This document shows, piece after piece, positions 1 to 51,935 of a stretch of 64,000 nt of DNA. Each line of letters starts with the position of its first letter. Position 1 is the first letter of the stretch. Source of the stretch: Cristatella mucedo (lineage: Eukaryota; Bryozoa; Phylactolaemata; Cristatellidae). The stretch spans positions 5,664,001 to 5,728,000 of the forward strand of contig WPIO01000001.1 in NCBI GenBank assembly GCA_009760855.2, written 5' to 3'. Below the pieces are notes generated by a model. That model saw only the letters and a list, made by a program, of their open reading frames with translations. It was not told the origin of the DNA and did no database searches. Made by a program: the position numbers and the translations under genes.

Positions 1-111
1 ATAGCCAGGACAGCCTAGCCAAAAGCAGAGGCTCCTTAGCCGAAAGCCACGACTGCTTAGCTGAAAGCCAAGACTCATTAGCCACCAAACAAAGGATGGA
101 ACACTACTGCC

Positions 112-318
112 TATGTAATGTAATGTATCTTCGGCTGTAACTCTACAAAGCCGCAAAGACTATGTGGGTGGTATGTAGGAGAGTTTTCTATAACCCACTC
201 AAAGCCTAAGCGGAATTCGGTACGCACTAGGTAGCCAACTGACTTCACCACACGCAACAAAGAGAAAGTGAGAAGCATACATAGCTGAGTCAGGAGGCTG
301 CACAGCTGAAAGAAACAT
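112..318 (-). mobile_element. LINE family A, 3' end (truncated)
   Basis: Contains the reverse complement of the family-A 3' end seen at 8.7, 31.6 and 60.6 kb: the (ATTAC)n-type tail, the segment ending in tatgtgggtg, then gagagtttt and the region of the last ORF2 codons (cctaagc and tacgcac). Confidence 0.75.
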
Positions 319-344
319 AGCTGAGTCAGTCCGATCGTTGTTCT

Positions 345-600
345 TTATCATTCAAGAGGAATGACATGATCAATAGAATCAAACGCAGCCAAAACATCGA
401 GCAGGACCAAGGTTACCAAGGTTACATTACCACGATTCTAGTTGCTTAGGATGTCGCTGATCAGGCAGAGAATAGTTTCTGTGTAGTGGTGTCACTTGAA
501 TCTCGGCTGAAATTTTTTTGAAAATTCATACTTGTCAATATCTCCTCTAACCTGCTTAGCAACTATCTTTATGAGAATCTCGGACAACATAGGAATAATA
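345..600 (-). mobile_element. LINE reverse-transcriptase fragment
   Basis: The minus strand reads LDVLAAFDSIDHVIPLE, which is RT motif A with the catalytic Asp region, of the type seen in CR1/L2/Jockey-like non-LTR elements. A stop follows. The order relative to the 3' end at 112-318 suggests one element with an internal deletion. Confidence 0.7.
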
Positions 601-780
601 AAAAAATACTAGCTGATTCAACCGCCTTTTTTATAGCTACAGAAGAGCCTTTACGGCTATCACCACCGTTTGCAATGGGCAATACAGAATCACTCAACTA
701 AATGATTCAAACCCACGACCTCGGGACCGAGGTCGTGAAAAGCAACCGACCGACTTATCTAGTGTGCCATCACGACTCAC
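600..780 (-). mobile_element. SINE-A copy
   Basis: Reverse complement of the family-A SINE: tRNA-like head with B-box-like gggttcgaatc form, the cgaggtcgtg hairpin, the core gcggtggtgatagcc and an A/T-rich end with actagctgatt. Confidence 0.8.
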
Positions 781-1525
781 ATTGAAGAATATGCAATAGC
801 TTGCTAGGACCTCTGAATATAATCAAGGCTTTTCAATTATTGGTCACACGATGGCTGATTTGAAGGCCTTTGGAACAATTCCTTAATTCAGAGAAGCATT
901 AAAATGCAGATTTAAGGTTGGGCTACACTTTCCAGTGAAGACCAGAGAGGGGATAGTACAAGGTAACCGGGTGACGAGCTCTTTTTTTCTCGACTTCAAT
1001 AAGGTAACTATTTCGTATAAAGAAACCTCGGAAAATATCTTAAGGGGAAGTCACAAGTTGCAACTCGACACCTGTTTCGACCAAAGGTGGCGTTATGGTA
1101 GCATAAATATGTGCAATCTCATCAGCAAAGAAGGATGGAAATTTATCGACAAAACAAATCATATCCGGATAGTGAGACTGCTCCGAGTTGTCAGGCAAAT
1201 GATTCACTGTCAAGACAGAGGTTTTCGAGTGAAAAAAGAAGCCCCGACTTTCCTAAGCTTCTAGTGTAGACTCCGGATCTAGTCTTTTCAAAATGGCTAG
1301 CTAGATCGGCATCTGAACCAGGTTTCCGAAGGCGGCTTTCATTCCAGCCCTTTATAAGCCCTATATAGATGCATGTTATGGATTTGGCAATGGCGAGAGC
1401 ACAGAGATTATGGTGAGGACGGTGGAGCAGCGGCAGTAGCTATGAACAAAGACGCTGGTGATGACCAGTTAGATCGACAATGTTCAGCCAATAACGTGTA
1501 CGGTCAGAGTTGACGTGCACAATTA

Positions 1526-1801
1526 CAACCAACAACACAAGCGCCTCCTGCACATGCGAGAAGCCTCGTGCGCGTGGGCATGAAGCAAAGCAGGCAGGAT
1601 GGAGTAGAGAACCAGCTGAGCGACAAGCTCAAAAAAGCCATGCTTGACAGCTATCAGAAATACGAAAAAGCTCGGCGAGCCTACACTGCTCTCCAGAGCA
1701 GACACAACAATACTTCAGCGCTCCCTGGCGACAATAGACCCCCTGCTAAAGCTTTTCTTCTGCAGTCAGAGATGTTGCTACAGGCAGCAAGGCATTTGTA
1801 G
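1526..1801 (+). other. plus-strand open frame with coiled-coil-like composition, unassigned
   Basis: An open frame running without a stop from at least base 1526 to the stop at 1799-1801. Its middle reads ENQLSDKLKKAMLDSYQKYE followed by KARRAYTALQSR, a charged helical pattern unlike the random frames nearby. There is no convincing family match, and no clear acceptor or donor around it. The last dystrophin exon ends about 70 bp to the right on the other strand. It could be a retrocopy fragment or chance. Confidence 0.2.
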
Positions 1802-1839
1802 CGATTCCACAGTCGACTTCAGACTCACGGCTGCGATTG

Positions 1840-1870
1840 CCCTGCACTGGTCTAGGGTGGCTTTTCTTAC

Positions 1871-1890
<20 letters not shown>
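1840..1890. repeat. 21-bp duplication across the exon O splice donor
   Basis: The sequence cctgcactggtctagg occurs at 1841-1856 and again at 1871-1886, about 30 bp apart. The right copy is the end of exon O and carries the real GTAAGA donor. The left copy is intronic and has GGCAAT in place of the donor. Confidence 0.85.
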
Positions 1891-41916
<40,026 letters not shown>

Positions 41917-44639
41917 CTAGCAGTCAGTCAGTCAGTTTCACCTGCTCCAAGGCATCCCGACGGTGACAAGCCCCGGAGGCAGACCTCCTCGAATAACCCG
42001 AGCTTGTGGCCTCCGGCGACAGCCACAACCACTACTCACGCGATAGGCTCGACTAAGCCTCGGCAAACAGCTGCATCAATGGTGCAGCCTGGTGTAAACC
42101 GGCAGCCGTGTGGTGCCAATGAGCCGGACCATAAAAAAGTCAGCAGGGCATCCCCCCAGCGGGCCGGATCGAAATGCAGCCCAGCAGCCAGATGGGGGTC
42201 AGGTGACCCAGCATACCTGGCCACTGGCCAATGAGATCGCATGCCACTGCTTGCCGGTTGGCACTTGTGAGTGGCTCTTTACAAGGGGCTGGGGGAGGAC
42301 CATTCATTCACAGTGGTTCTGCCCCACCCCATCCAAGCCAATGACAGTTGGGTGCTTGCCAAAGGCTGACCCAATCTGGTCACCATACCTGGCAGCACCA
42401 CTGCTATTAGGGTCTGCTACCAGCTACAATCTCGAAACTCTACTCTCGCCCACCGGAGAATGCAATCCTAAGCTTAGGCTGCTCCAGACAGATGGTGAAC
42501 TCAGACCTAGTACGCAGGTGGACAGTGGACATTGGACACGGTCATGCTCAATGCTCACTGTTGCCACTTCTGCTTCTGCTGCTCCTGATGACGACTACTA
42601 CCTGACATAGAACACCCCATACGATTACTCGCCATGAGCAAGCACCGCAAGGGTACTCAGCCTGCGCGAGTGCCATTGTGCACCCCAAACGTCACGACAG
42701 TCTCACCAGAGACTGTATGTGAAGGATAAAAGAAGGAAAAAAGGTGCGGAAAAAAGGTGGCGGAATTAAGGTCGGTTATTTAGCAATGCAGCAAGCACAT
42801 GCCACAGGAGGACACCAAGAGAAAGCTAGCTAAGGGTAGTCGCAATAAGTCAAAAGAAAAACACTTCGTAGCAATAGATGCCACACGGGCATCAAACGAC
42901 TAGGCCAGCCACCAGTACCAAGGTGTTGGAAGAAATGCCCACCAGAAAAAACAGCTACGAATTGATTGCCGGCAGTTTCGAAGTCGGCAGCATCAAAAGA
43001 TGCTCTCTGAATTGATTTTTACTAAGAAAATATACCTACAGTAGTAGCAACCACTTGCTGTTACTTCACATCTAGAAGAGGATCCTAAAGTTAGTGGACC
43101 AGTTACGCAGTAAACCGGATGCGGGTCAAATTGCCCTAATAACTATATTAGTGAGACACGCAAAAGGAAATAGGTTTAATAAGCAATAGTGTGCATCCAA
43201 AAGTCACTAAGCTGTGCTTATTGCTGCAGCTATGCAAGATCTCAAAATGAACGAGGTTCATGCTCAAAGCATTTCTTCTGCGGGAGGTAATTTTTCGTGC
43301 GGACTAGCAGACAGCCGGCTCTAGCTAGGCACATGGGAAGGCAGACGAGAATGTGCTGAAAGCAGACTGCTCGCACGCAAGGCAGCACAATAGTAGTGCA
43401 CGAAGTGACCAACACGAAAGGTACCGCACCTCGTTCAGAGCTCAAAAACCGGCCACACATTCAGGAAATAAGTCGGTCAATCCCACACGGGTCAAGGGAT
43501 GCTAATGTGCCTGCAGTAAGCCTGACCCATAACGTGAAGACTCATTTACCGATGCATTGCACCTCCAACACATGCACATAAAAGCCTCGGCGGCACTAAC
43601 GTTGAGGGGGTCACGACCACCAGTCCTGTCCTATTCACACAAAGCATGCTAGATATAACTTAGATAACTATATAACTAGATATAACCGGCCGGAGTAGCA
43701 CGTTGGCGCATATTCGTGGGAGTGCAGCAGCCATGAAAGCGCAGCAAAAATTGCTGGCCGTTCAAGATCTCCAGGTTCAAATAAAATGACATCGACTCGA
43801 GGCGGCACGGTTACACACCGATGCGCACGATTGTGCACACGGTCTCGGCAGACTAGGCGTCATGTGATCGAAGAGGCTGGACATCGCCGATTGACTGGTT
43901 CGAACAGGCAGGCCTATGCTGACCACTGATGCAGACGAAAATCAGAAAAAACACATTACACTACTCCCCCAGCAGCAGCATCAACAGGCTACACGACAAT
44001 CAGATTCATTGCTGGGTAGAGGAAATGTACAGGTGAAATGCCCAGGTCAAACGGCTGATATCTTGTCACTAACTCTAGGTCATCGCTTCTCTTGTACCAA
44101 GCTGCAAAGCGCCTGGATAGAGATTTGGCTCTCTTGGGGTGCTATGCAAGAGACTTACTGTGGCAACATAACATGGCAACATCTTCTGACGACACGCTTT
44201 CTCCGACGACATTGCACGTGCCCCCTTGCTAACACAGCCGAGCATATTCTCATGGCAGAAAATCGCTGTGTGGGGGGCCGAGGTGGAGCTACCGCTCCAA
44301 GAGCGACCGCCAGCAGCTGAGTGACCTGCTGCCCCCTTCTTCGTGTCAAGAGGATTTTTAGGACACCATCCAGCCATAATGCACACGGTGTATCACGTTT
44401 CCTGAGCACAAGCTTGTGAAACCACAAGAATGATACCAAACTGGAAAAGGAATCCACTTGAACATGCCACATTTACAATGTAAAGTGATTTACCTACCCA
44501 TTCCAAATTAAAAGACGGCATCTGGAACACTTCTTTTTTAGTACGGCTCGAACTCAGCTTTCTGGCAGTGTAAAAAAATTACTCCACACAAAGATACTGC
44601 CCCCAAATCCTCTAGGCAGGCATCCAAGTCGTGACATGC

Positions 44640-44812
44640 ATTGCAATATATATTCATGTGTAAAGCCGCCTAAGATAACCTAATCTCTATTTAGGCACTT
44701 TACTTATACCACAGGGTTCGACCCCATGACCTCGGTCATCAAATGTATTAACCTTGACCTCGGTCAAATAAGACGAACACCTCAAGCCCTGGGCCAAACC
44801 TTGCCAAAATTG
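44640..44812 (-). mobile_element. SINE-B, complete minus-strand copy
   Basis: Reversed tail (gataacctaatctctattta, ggcactttacttatacc), B-box-like gggttcgaccccatgac, then an inner segment cattaaccttgacctcggtc-like, and the reversed A-box region near ccctgggccaaacc. Confidence 0.82.
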
Positions 44813-45376
44813 CAATGCAGCGACGTACCAATATGCAAATACAGTCGCTCATAACAATCTGGAGTCTTTCATTGATTCTGCTACACTGACTTACAAATGA
44901 AATTCTGAGTTACAAACTATTCATAGGTGCAAGCTTTTCTACGATCTACCAGCAGTTCCACAGAAGCATTATCCTCAGGCGGTGCACACTTCGTCTGTTA
45001 TCATTAAGCTTAAATTAGATGTTAGTGATGATCTTAAAGAAATGCCTTTGAATGAACAGTTCAACTGCACATTCACGATTGCTTGACTAAAATGCAGGGG
45101 CAATCCCCAATGTATGCAGTAACCTTAACAGTAGGTCAAATCTGTTTGGCATATACTAAATTTATTGCTATTACTGCACATCAAATCGAGCAGACAGTAC
45201 AATGTGAATGCACGAAATTCAGGATGGCCGAGAACCAGCTGCTGCATGAGATTCTCCTAATGTTGATTTGGTATATTACTATTTTCTCATCACAATAAAA
45301 TCCAGTGATGAGCATTCTGACAGACGAATGTGGCCTCTAGCAATACTAGTTCTCGTGATCAGTACACACATACAAA

Positions 45377-45650
45377 TGTATAATAATAATAATGTACTTG
45401 ATAAAGCGCCCTCAGAGAACTTAATCTCTTTCTAGGCGCTTTACATTTGCTGCAAAGGGAAATGCAATTGAATGGTAAGTAAAATCATGCTTGAAAAACA
45501 AACAAAATGAATAACATGGTTAGGGGTGACATGCACGGGGTCAGCATGCAAATGTGGTTAGTGGCAGCATGCACAGTGTCAGCACGCATAAGCACATGAA
45601 GGACGAATCACAGGGACCCACTAAATGCTGTCCTAAATAGGTGTTTTAAA
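45377..45650 (-). mobile_element. LINE family B 3' end, minus strand
   Basis: (AAT)n, then cttgataaagcgccctcaga, gaacttaatctctttctagg, cgctttacatttgctgcaaa, and the repeated UTR unit with ggggtgacatgcacggggtc and gcatgcacagtgtcagcacg. Confidence 0.88.
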
Positions 45651-46929
45651 GTTCCTTTTAAATGTGGTCAGGTCAGGGGATGTTCAGACGCAGCTGGGAG
45701 GGAGTTCCTATACATGTATTTAAAATACGCTCATATATACGTATACACATTTAGGTATATACACGATATATTCAGTTTCATGCTTCCAATTTATTATCTC
45801 AATGGCCGAATTGAGATGCACGATACTTCGCTACTGTAGTTTGTCGACTTGAAAGGCTTGGACAGTAAGTCTTGGTTGGGCCTAACAGCTGCCTTGCAGT
45901 TAGGGGAAGGAGTCCAATGCATACGGATCTCAACTTGACGAGAAAGGGCTAACAGAAATGCAATATATCCGACAGGAGTCAATCGCAAGTTTCGTTGGGT
46001 TACGCGTTGGCATGGGGCCAGCTAATTGTGCAGATAACTTATGCACAGTTGATCACTGTATCTACCTCTGAGGTGTTCTTCGCTGTCACCGTCTTGGTAT
46101 CTACACGTACAAACTTCTTCATTCTTTCTTGCACTGAATTTTTCCTATTACCCCTTCTTCTCATGTCTGCAGTTACGTCACTAAGACATGCCATGCCAGC
46201 TCAAGTAATTGGGCTTGGATTTTCCATGCTGATAAAGATTAGAGCAGCCAGTCTGAGGTCAGCCTCCACAACGAGCAAATGGGCCAAAAAAACTCGCAGG
46301 GCAGGTACGAGGAAGCAGAAGACCCAGTGCTAGCGGCAGCTATCCCGAAAAGCCAGTAATAAGCGCTGCCTAGGCGACTACAGGACTCGAGGCGCTCTTG
46401 CAGCTACAAAAGCTGAACTACAAAAGCTCTCGGGACCCAGATAGCCGGCCATATGCAACCTCTCCAGGCATGCCGGCTCGGTGCTTCTACCTGTTTGAGC
46501 TTACAGCGTTGTTATGCGGATGGCGCTGACCTCATGTACCTTTCATGGAAAAAAGCTTTGATGTACTTCCACGACCCGCATGTCCTGTAATCTGCAAGAC
46601 CGGCTGCACTCCAAGAAGCCTAAACAGGTGGTGCTTACTTTCTCATTTCTGGATGGCTGCCCGGTGAGTTGGCAATGTGCATGCAATCACTTGAGGGGGG
46701 AGAGGGTTACCGACATCAGACAGTGGATCTGTACTACACATTGAGGACTGTGATTGGCTTGGCCGTGAGCCATGATGAGAATGGCCCAACAACTACCCAT
46801 GGGCTACTCTGATAAACCCTCGTGATAATAACAATAATAATAACAAAGATATTTGTAAAGCCTCTAAGGAACTACATCTCCTATTCCTGAGGGGTTTCCT
46901 TGAGCAATATGTAATATTAATTATCAGTT

Positions 46930-47060
46930 TCACATCAGACTTGTTTATTGAGCATGCTACCACTAACCATTCGATCGTGTTTCCTTTGCAGCATATGTAA
47001 AGTGCCTAGAAAGAGAATGAGTTCTCTGAGAGTGCTATATCAAATGTATTAGTATTATAG
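46930..47060 (+). mobile_element. LINE family B 3' tail
   Basis: tgagcatgctaccactaacc, ttcgatcgtgtttcctttgc, gtaaagtgcctagaaagaga and gagttctctgagagtgctat, with a degraded ATT tail. Confidence 0.85.
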
Positions 47061-47654
47061 CAATAATTTTAACATGGATGATCGTATTAGGCCTGTCACT
47101 TCCTGCTTGAGTCGACGACATGAAAGGGGTAACTCGGTGTAAGGGAGGGGGAGCAATAGTACCCAGAGAACAGCAGAAGCAATGTCAGCCACCTAAAAGT
47201 CATCTGTTGCTACTGCTGCTGCATATCGGGCTACGCTTGGCTTTGGCCTCTGCCATCAATGTGGTGGTGGAAGGGTTGCGGCCTGCTACAGAAGGACAAT
47301 TGCCAGGCCTTACTCTGAAATATTTGCAACACCAAAAGCAACAGCCTACGAGAGCCAGGAAAGAGTAGACTATGTCATACTGCAGAAATCAGGTCGTTCG
47401 TACTTTTAACGGCAACAGGGAGTTCGCTCATATAACGATACTTCGGTCAGCGATTTTCGGTAAGAGTTCCTCAGCCTGTTGGCGCCTAGCAGTACAAGGC
47501 TGATCAAACGGGTATCTATTTCTTCATAGCAGTCGATTCAAGGAACAGAAGGCACTACACTGCGGTAGGGCTTATGGTCACCACATAGCCGAGAAGCTGC
47601 TTCCATATGTACTACTAGCGATCAAATCCACGAACTTGAAGTGTCACATTAAAA

Positions 47655-47815
47655 CAAAATACTAGCTGATTTAGCAGCCTCTTTTTGTATAGAGGCTAAA
47701 GGCCCTTAAACTACCACTACCGCTTGCAGCAGCGATAAAGGATCGGGATTCGAAGTTATGACCTCGGAACAGACGTCGTGCAAGAGCAACCGCCTTACCT
47801 AGTGTGCCATTAAAG
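47655..47815 (-). mobile_element. SINE-A copy, minus strand
   Basis: actagctgatttagcagcct, ccaccgcttgc-like core (accgcttgcagcagcgataa), gggattcgaagttatgacct and ccttacctagtgtgccatta. Confidence 0.84.
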
Positions 47816-48191
47816 TGGGCAAACTTGAGTGCTTGAGACCAGGGCCTGTAGGGTAGCTGGAAGCTCACAAGGGCTTAGGCTTGTTGAAGCCGTTGGGTAG
47901 CTCCAAGCCGGCTCGGGTTCAAGGCCGATATCTGTGCCGAGTCCAAGCCTCCCCCTACAGGCTCACTGGGAACCGAGCCATCGGCAGCCTAGCCAGAGGA
48001 TCTTAGCAAGGGGGAGGGGGCAGGTCACTCGAAGTTGTGGTCGGGTGTGGTTGCTGGTGTGGTACTACCTGTGGTCTACCTTAGCAACTAGCATTCTCAG
48101 CAGTTGTGGTTTACCAGAAAGATCATCTCAAAAACCTCATTTCATCCTAATTTGTAGCAGCACAGTAGATCAGCTACTTACTGAGTAAGAT

Positions 48192-48332
48192 CTTTGGCCA
48201 GGGTAGAAGCTCACATTTCGTGAGCCATGTCGTGAGTTCGACTCCTGAAATAGGCAAACCTGTATAGTTCACTGTGAACCGGTGAGAGCCACTAAGACTC
48301 TTTTACCACTATCTGAATGAGGCGGTTGAGGA
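48192..48332 (+). mobile_element. SINE-A-like, decayed copy
   Basis: gccatgtcgtgagttcgact and cctgaaataggcaa, then gagagccactaagactcttt and gaatgaggcggttgagg. Confidence 0.65.
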
Positions 48333-48499
48333 ATATGCCAACGTTTACTTTATTTGTCACTGTCCTCAATGGCTGTCGACTGCACACCCACTGATGGAAT
48401 CACAGCGATTCAGTACATGCTCGGTGAGACCCTTGAAGCTACAAAAAGATACTCTAATCCGACCTGGTTAGGCTTCATGTCCCTTGCATTACAATACGT

Positions 48500-48658
48500 G
48501 GAATGACAGAAGAACCTTGACGGCTATCACCAACACCTGCAGTGGGCTGTACAAGATCACAACCTGCAGTGAGCTGTACAAGATCACACACATTGCAGGA
48601 TTTGAACCCACGACCTGGATCGTGAGGAGCTAGCACCTTACCCGTGGGCTAAGACCCA
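48500..48658 (-). mobile_element. SINE-A copy with an internal 27-bp tandem duplication
   Basis: Reversed core cttgacggctatcaccaaca; then cctgcagtgggctgtacaag at 48536 repeated as cctgcagtgagctgtacaag at 48563; then the head ggatttgaacccacgacctg and caccttacccgtgggctaag. Confidence 0.8.
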
Positions 48659-49604
48659 GGTAAACATTAGTTATGTGGTACTACCTACTTTGGTGGATCC
48701 GGGCAACGCGAAGTTGGACTGCGTTCAAACGCTTAGTTAGCCATCACCAGAAAAAATCCCTCTGCAGAAGTGGGAGCAAGGTGAAGCCATGCCGTGGATC
48801 GGCAAGATGCTAAGTATAAGTTATCGGTAGAGAAACTTAACAACAGAAAGTCGACAGCAATCCCCTTCCAGCTTCTTGTCCACAACCACCTTCTTAAGCT
48901 GTACATGCTTCGAATTCCTTACTTCTAAAAAAGCTGTATGCCATCTTGTGCTCACCCCCTCTGCCGATTGCCAACAAAGGACACCAGGCCCACAACTAAC
49001 TACCCACGAGAGGTGCTTGAGATCAGCTCCACATTCCACGGGCCTACCTGGTGCCATTCACGAAAGCTTTTCAGGCAGGATTACAGACCTCTAGGGGCTT
49101 GGTCATTACCAAAAATGTGTACCTAGTGAGCCCCAGTCCATTGTCACGGCAAGTCATTCATCGGTGCCTACCCAGGTGAGCAAGTCATGGCCCAGCAGCA
49201 CCAGCCAAGCTAGAAAACATGAGCTATAAGATGCTCAGAGGGAAGCCGGACTATAAATATTGTTTTTCCCCAGTCATACGGCAACAGTAGTTCGACCACC
49301 CGAGAAAATCCTTTCGCGTTCAATTCAGATGCCGAAACGTGCCGGAGACAATGCCGGCTGCAGCGAGCCTCTCGCCATTCCAGTTTCACGGCGGCGCACT
49401 AAAATGCACGGCTAGAAGAGTGCAGGCCGATGGCTCCATACACGTACCACGGCTACTCGACACTTGCCTATTTATTCAGCAGCAAGAGTAGCAAAGGCAG
49501 GGACTCGGCACAAAATGTTTCATGCTTCTGGCAAGGAGCCGGTCTACTGAAGGCATCATCGACAACATTCGAAGACGAAGATAGAAGAGAGCACAGCTTC
49601 CCCC

Positions 49605-49840
49605 AATGAATAAATATATAAATACTAGCTGATTTAACAGCCTATTTTTGTATAGGGACAGAAGAGCCTTGGCGGCTATCACCACCGCTTGCAGTGGCGA
49701 TACAGGATCGCCCACCACAGGATTCGAACCCACGGTTGAAGGATCGATAAAGGATCGCCCACCAAAGGTTGCTTATCACGACCTCGGGACCGAGGTCGTG
49801 ATAAGCAACCACCTTACCTAGTGTGCCATTACGGCTCCAT
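49605..49840 (-). mobile_element. SINE-A copy with duplicated segment and long palindrome
   Basis: Reversed end aatactagctgatttaacag and core ctatcaccaccgcttgcagt. The stretch ggatcgcccacca occurs twice (49706 and 49752). The head is ccttacctagtgtgccatta. It contains the 21-bp inverted repeat at 49767-49810. Confidence 0.87.
49767..49810. repeat. perfect 21-bp inverted repeat, 2-base spacer
   Basis: Left arm 49767-49787, right arm 49790-49810, fully complementary, with the spacer GA. The arms include cacgacctcgg and ccgaggtcgtg. It extends the ordinary SINE-A head hairpin by copying the adjoining ataagcaacc sequence onto the other side. Confidence 0.95.
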
Positions 49841-50059
49841 GTCGAACTTTATGGCTCAGGCAAAGGCGGCAATCTGCTCAGCTCAGATTGGCTGCACACG
49901 CACTCCCAGCTTGCTGTGACACATCGCTCTAGTTATGCACAGGAGAGGTGCTGATGGAAATTGAGCGAACACCTCCATGGCGTGCGATATGGCACGCGTG
50001 AAAGGTAAAGAAAAGCATAGCGGACTCTTCTATACTTCATTTACATAGCCGGACAGAGG

Positions 50060-50198
50060 AGCCGTAGTGGCTGTGCTCTCCGCGCTACCCCGCTAGCACA
50101 AGCAAGATAGAATCACCGCCGGCTGTAGGATTCGAGACTGTGACCTGGGTCCCGTAAGCGAGAACCCTGCCCCTAGGCTAAGACACGGGCATCGATTG
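50060..50198 (-). mobile_element. SINE-A-like, decayed minus copy
   Basis: gaggagccgtagtggctgtg, ggattcgagactgtgacctg and gtcccgtaagcgagaaccct recall the reversed core and head. Poorly conserved. Confidence 0.5.
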
Positions 50199-51759
50199 AT
50201 ATCCACTAATTAATATCCGACATCTGCTGCAGACGAAGCACAAGCTAGGTTTTGGAGGGAAGCCGGTGAAAAAAGCCACTGCTCCTGGCACTGCTTTCGA
50301 GCCTCCAGACAAGAGCTACAGTCGTGAGGTCACGACGACAGCCGGCAGCACTATCTTTTGGCGGTTGGCTGCTGCACAGACCACCTGCCTCACTGCTCCC
50401 GCGCCGAAGCGAGTTCACTTTGCCTGGGCAGCGTGACGAGGCTGCCGCTTGCCGGAAGCCTCGTGATTTCGTGGTGCTCACCCATCTGGCTCAGCCAAGC
50501 AATGCCACTACCCCTGCTGGTCTCGCCGAGCAGTTGTGGGACTCTGGTCTCGAGTGGCACTGGTCCGACTAAATTTGAATATGAAACTGAGTCGGGTCAC
50601 GACCAGCAACAAATGCAAGTTAAAAATGCATGAGCACTGGAATGCTGGATCGAAGCCTTAGGCGATAGGACCTTCACCAAGCTCTGACCAGGGCACGTCC
50701 TTAACCCTGAGGTATGCAGGCCTCAGACTGACACTAGACCTCCCCCCTCCAAGGAGCAGTGGATAGCTCGATAAATGAGATGCCTGCCAACGAAACCAGC
50801 CTATCAAACCGTGTACGATGAAAAAATGAAAAACTACTGTTGAATGTAAATTCAGCAAGCCATCACTCCATCGAATCGAAAAGAAGGGAGCCGTGTCCCG
50901 TTCATCCCAACCCACAGACTACCTACGGCAGACCTGGGCCAGCCAAGTAGGGCTGAAAGAAAGCAGACCTAAAATATCTCTAGGCCGTAAATGGGAATCA
51001 CACATTATTTGTTATAGCAACGAAGGATCTTGGAAATGTGTTTACAATTCCCAACAAATCATGATTATCCACAGAATATGGCTACACCAGAATGCTTCCT
51101 CCGAAGTGACCATTGCAGCAGTGGACTAGGCACGGTCAGGCCAGGCAGCGAAGCGACCACGACCTGTCCCTCGACGGACAGAAAGAAGTGAGCCTTTGCT
51201 TAACTCCCCCTTTCGGGGCACAGCTTGTGCAGACGCACTCTCCCACGGAATTCACATGGATTGCACTCAGCATAGAGCAGTCAGCTGAGTATTAGATAGT
51301 TTATAGTTTAGTATTAAATAGTTTTTTGAGTATTAGATATTAGTATTACTCAGAGCATTACTGGAGGGTGGTGGCCCAGAATGCAGAGCACCCAGCCAGC
51401 TCTCGTTGGCCAACGGTCACTGCCAAACATCAGTTCTCAATTTAGCACGAATTATGTTGAGACAGTAATTAGTTTTTTTTTCTAAAAAGTCCAGCCTTTG
51501 ATATCTGAGGTCCAAAAGTCACATGACCAAGCAGCAGCAGCAGAAGAATAGAGCAGTATTATTCAGTCAGAGTCCTCGAAAAATTCAATGCATGAGTTAC
51601 AGTCATGGGCCAAATATGGACTCCTCCAACTCGAGCCGGTGCAAGGTTGTCCAGACCCCCAGCTGGTCACCAGCCATGTGACTAACTTTCAAAAACTAGC
51701 AGCTCAAGCAAGCCGAGACGTCATGGCACCCTTCCCTTCCCGGTATACATCCGAGCATG

Positions 51760-51935
51760 CTTGCTCACACACCGGCGCAGCACATACACGCGCGAGCACT
51801 CACACACACACGTGTAGAATGCACACATGCACAAACAAAAAACATACATAGACACTTGCTCGAACACGCACGCACACAAACGCACGCATGCACACGCACA
51901 GACACACACGCAAGCATACACGAGTGAGCACATGA
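51760..51935. repeat. CA/CG-rich alternating tract
   Basis: cacacaccggcgcagcacat, cactcacacacacacgtgta and acgcacgcatgcacacgcac over about 175 bp. The Cys/Val-rich open frames on the minus strand are translations of this tract. Confidence 0.75.

Larger units (their letters stand above)
1..1870. other. dystrophin intron after exon O (left part of window)
   Basis: Holds LINE 3' end and RT debris (112-600) and a SINE-A copy (600-780). In 781-1525 I see nothing beyond short open frames. No next dystrophin exon (phase 0 entry) could be recognised. Confidence 0.6.
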
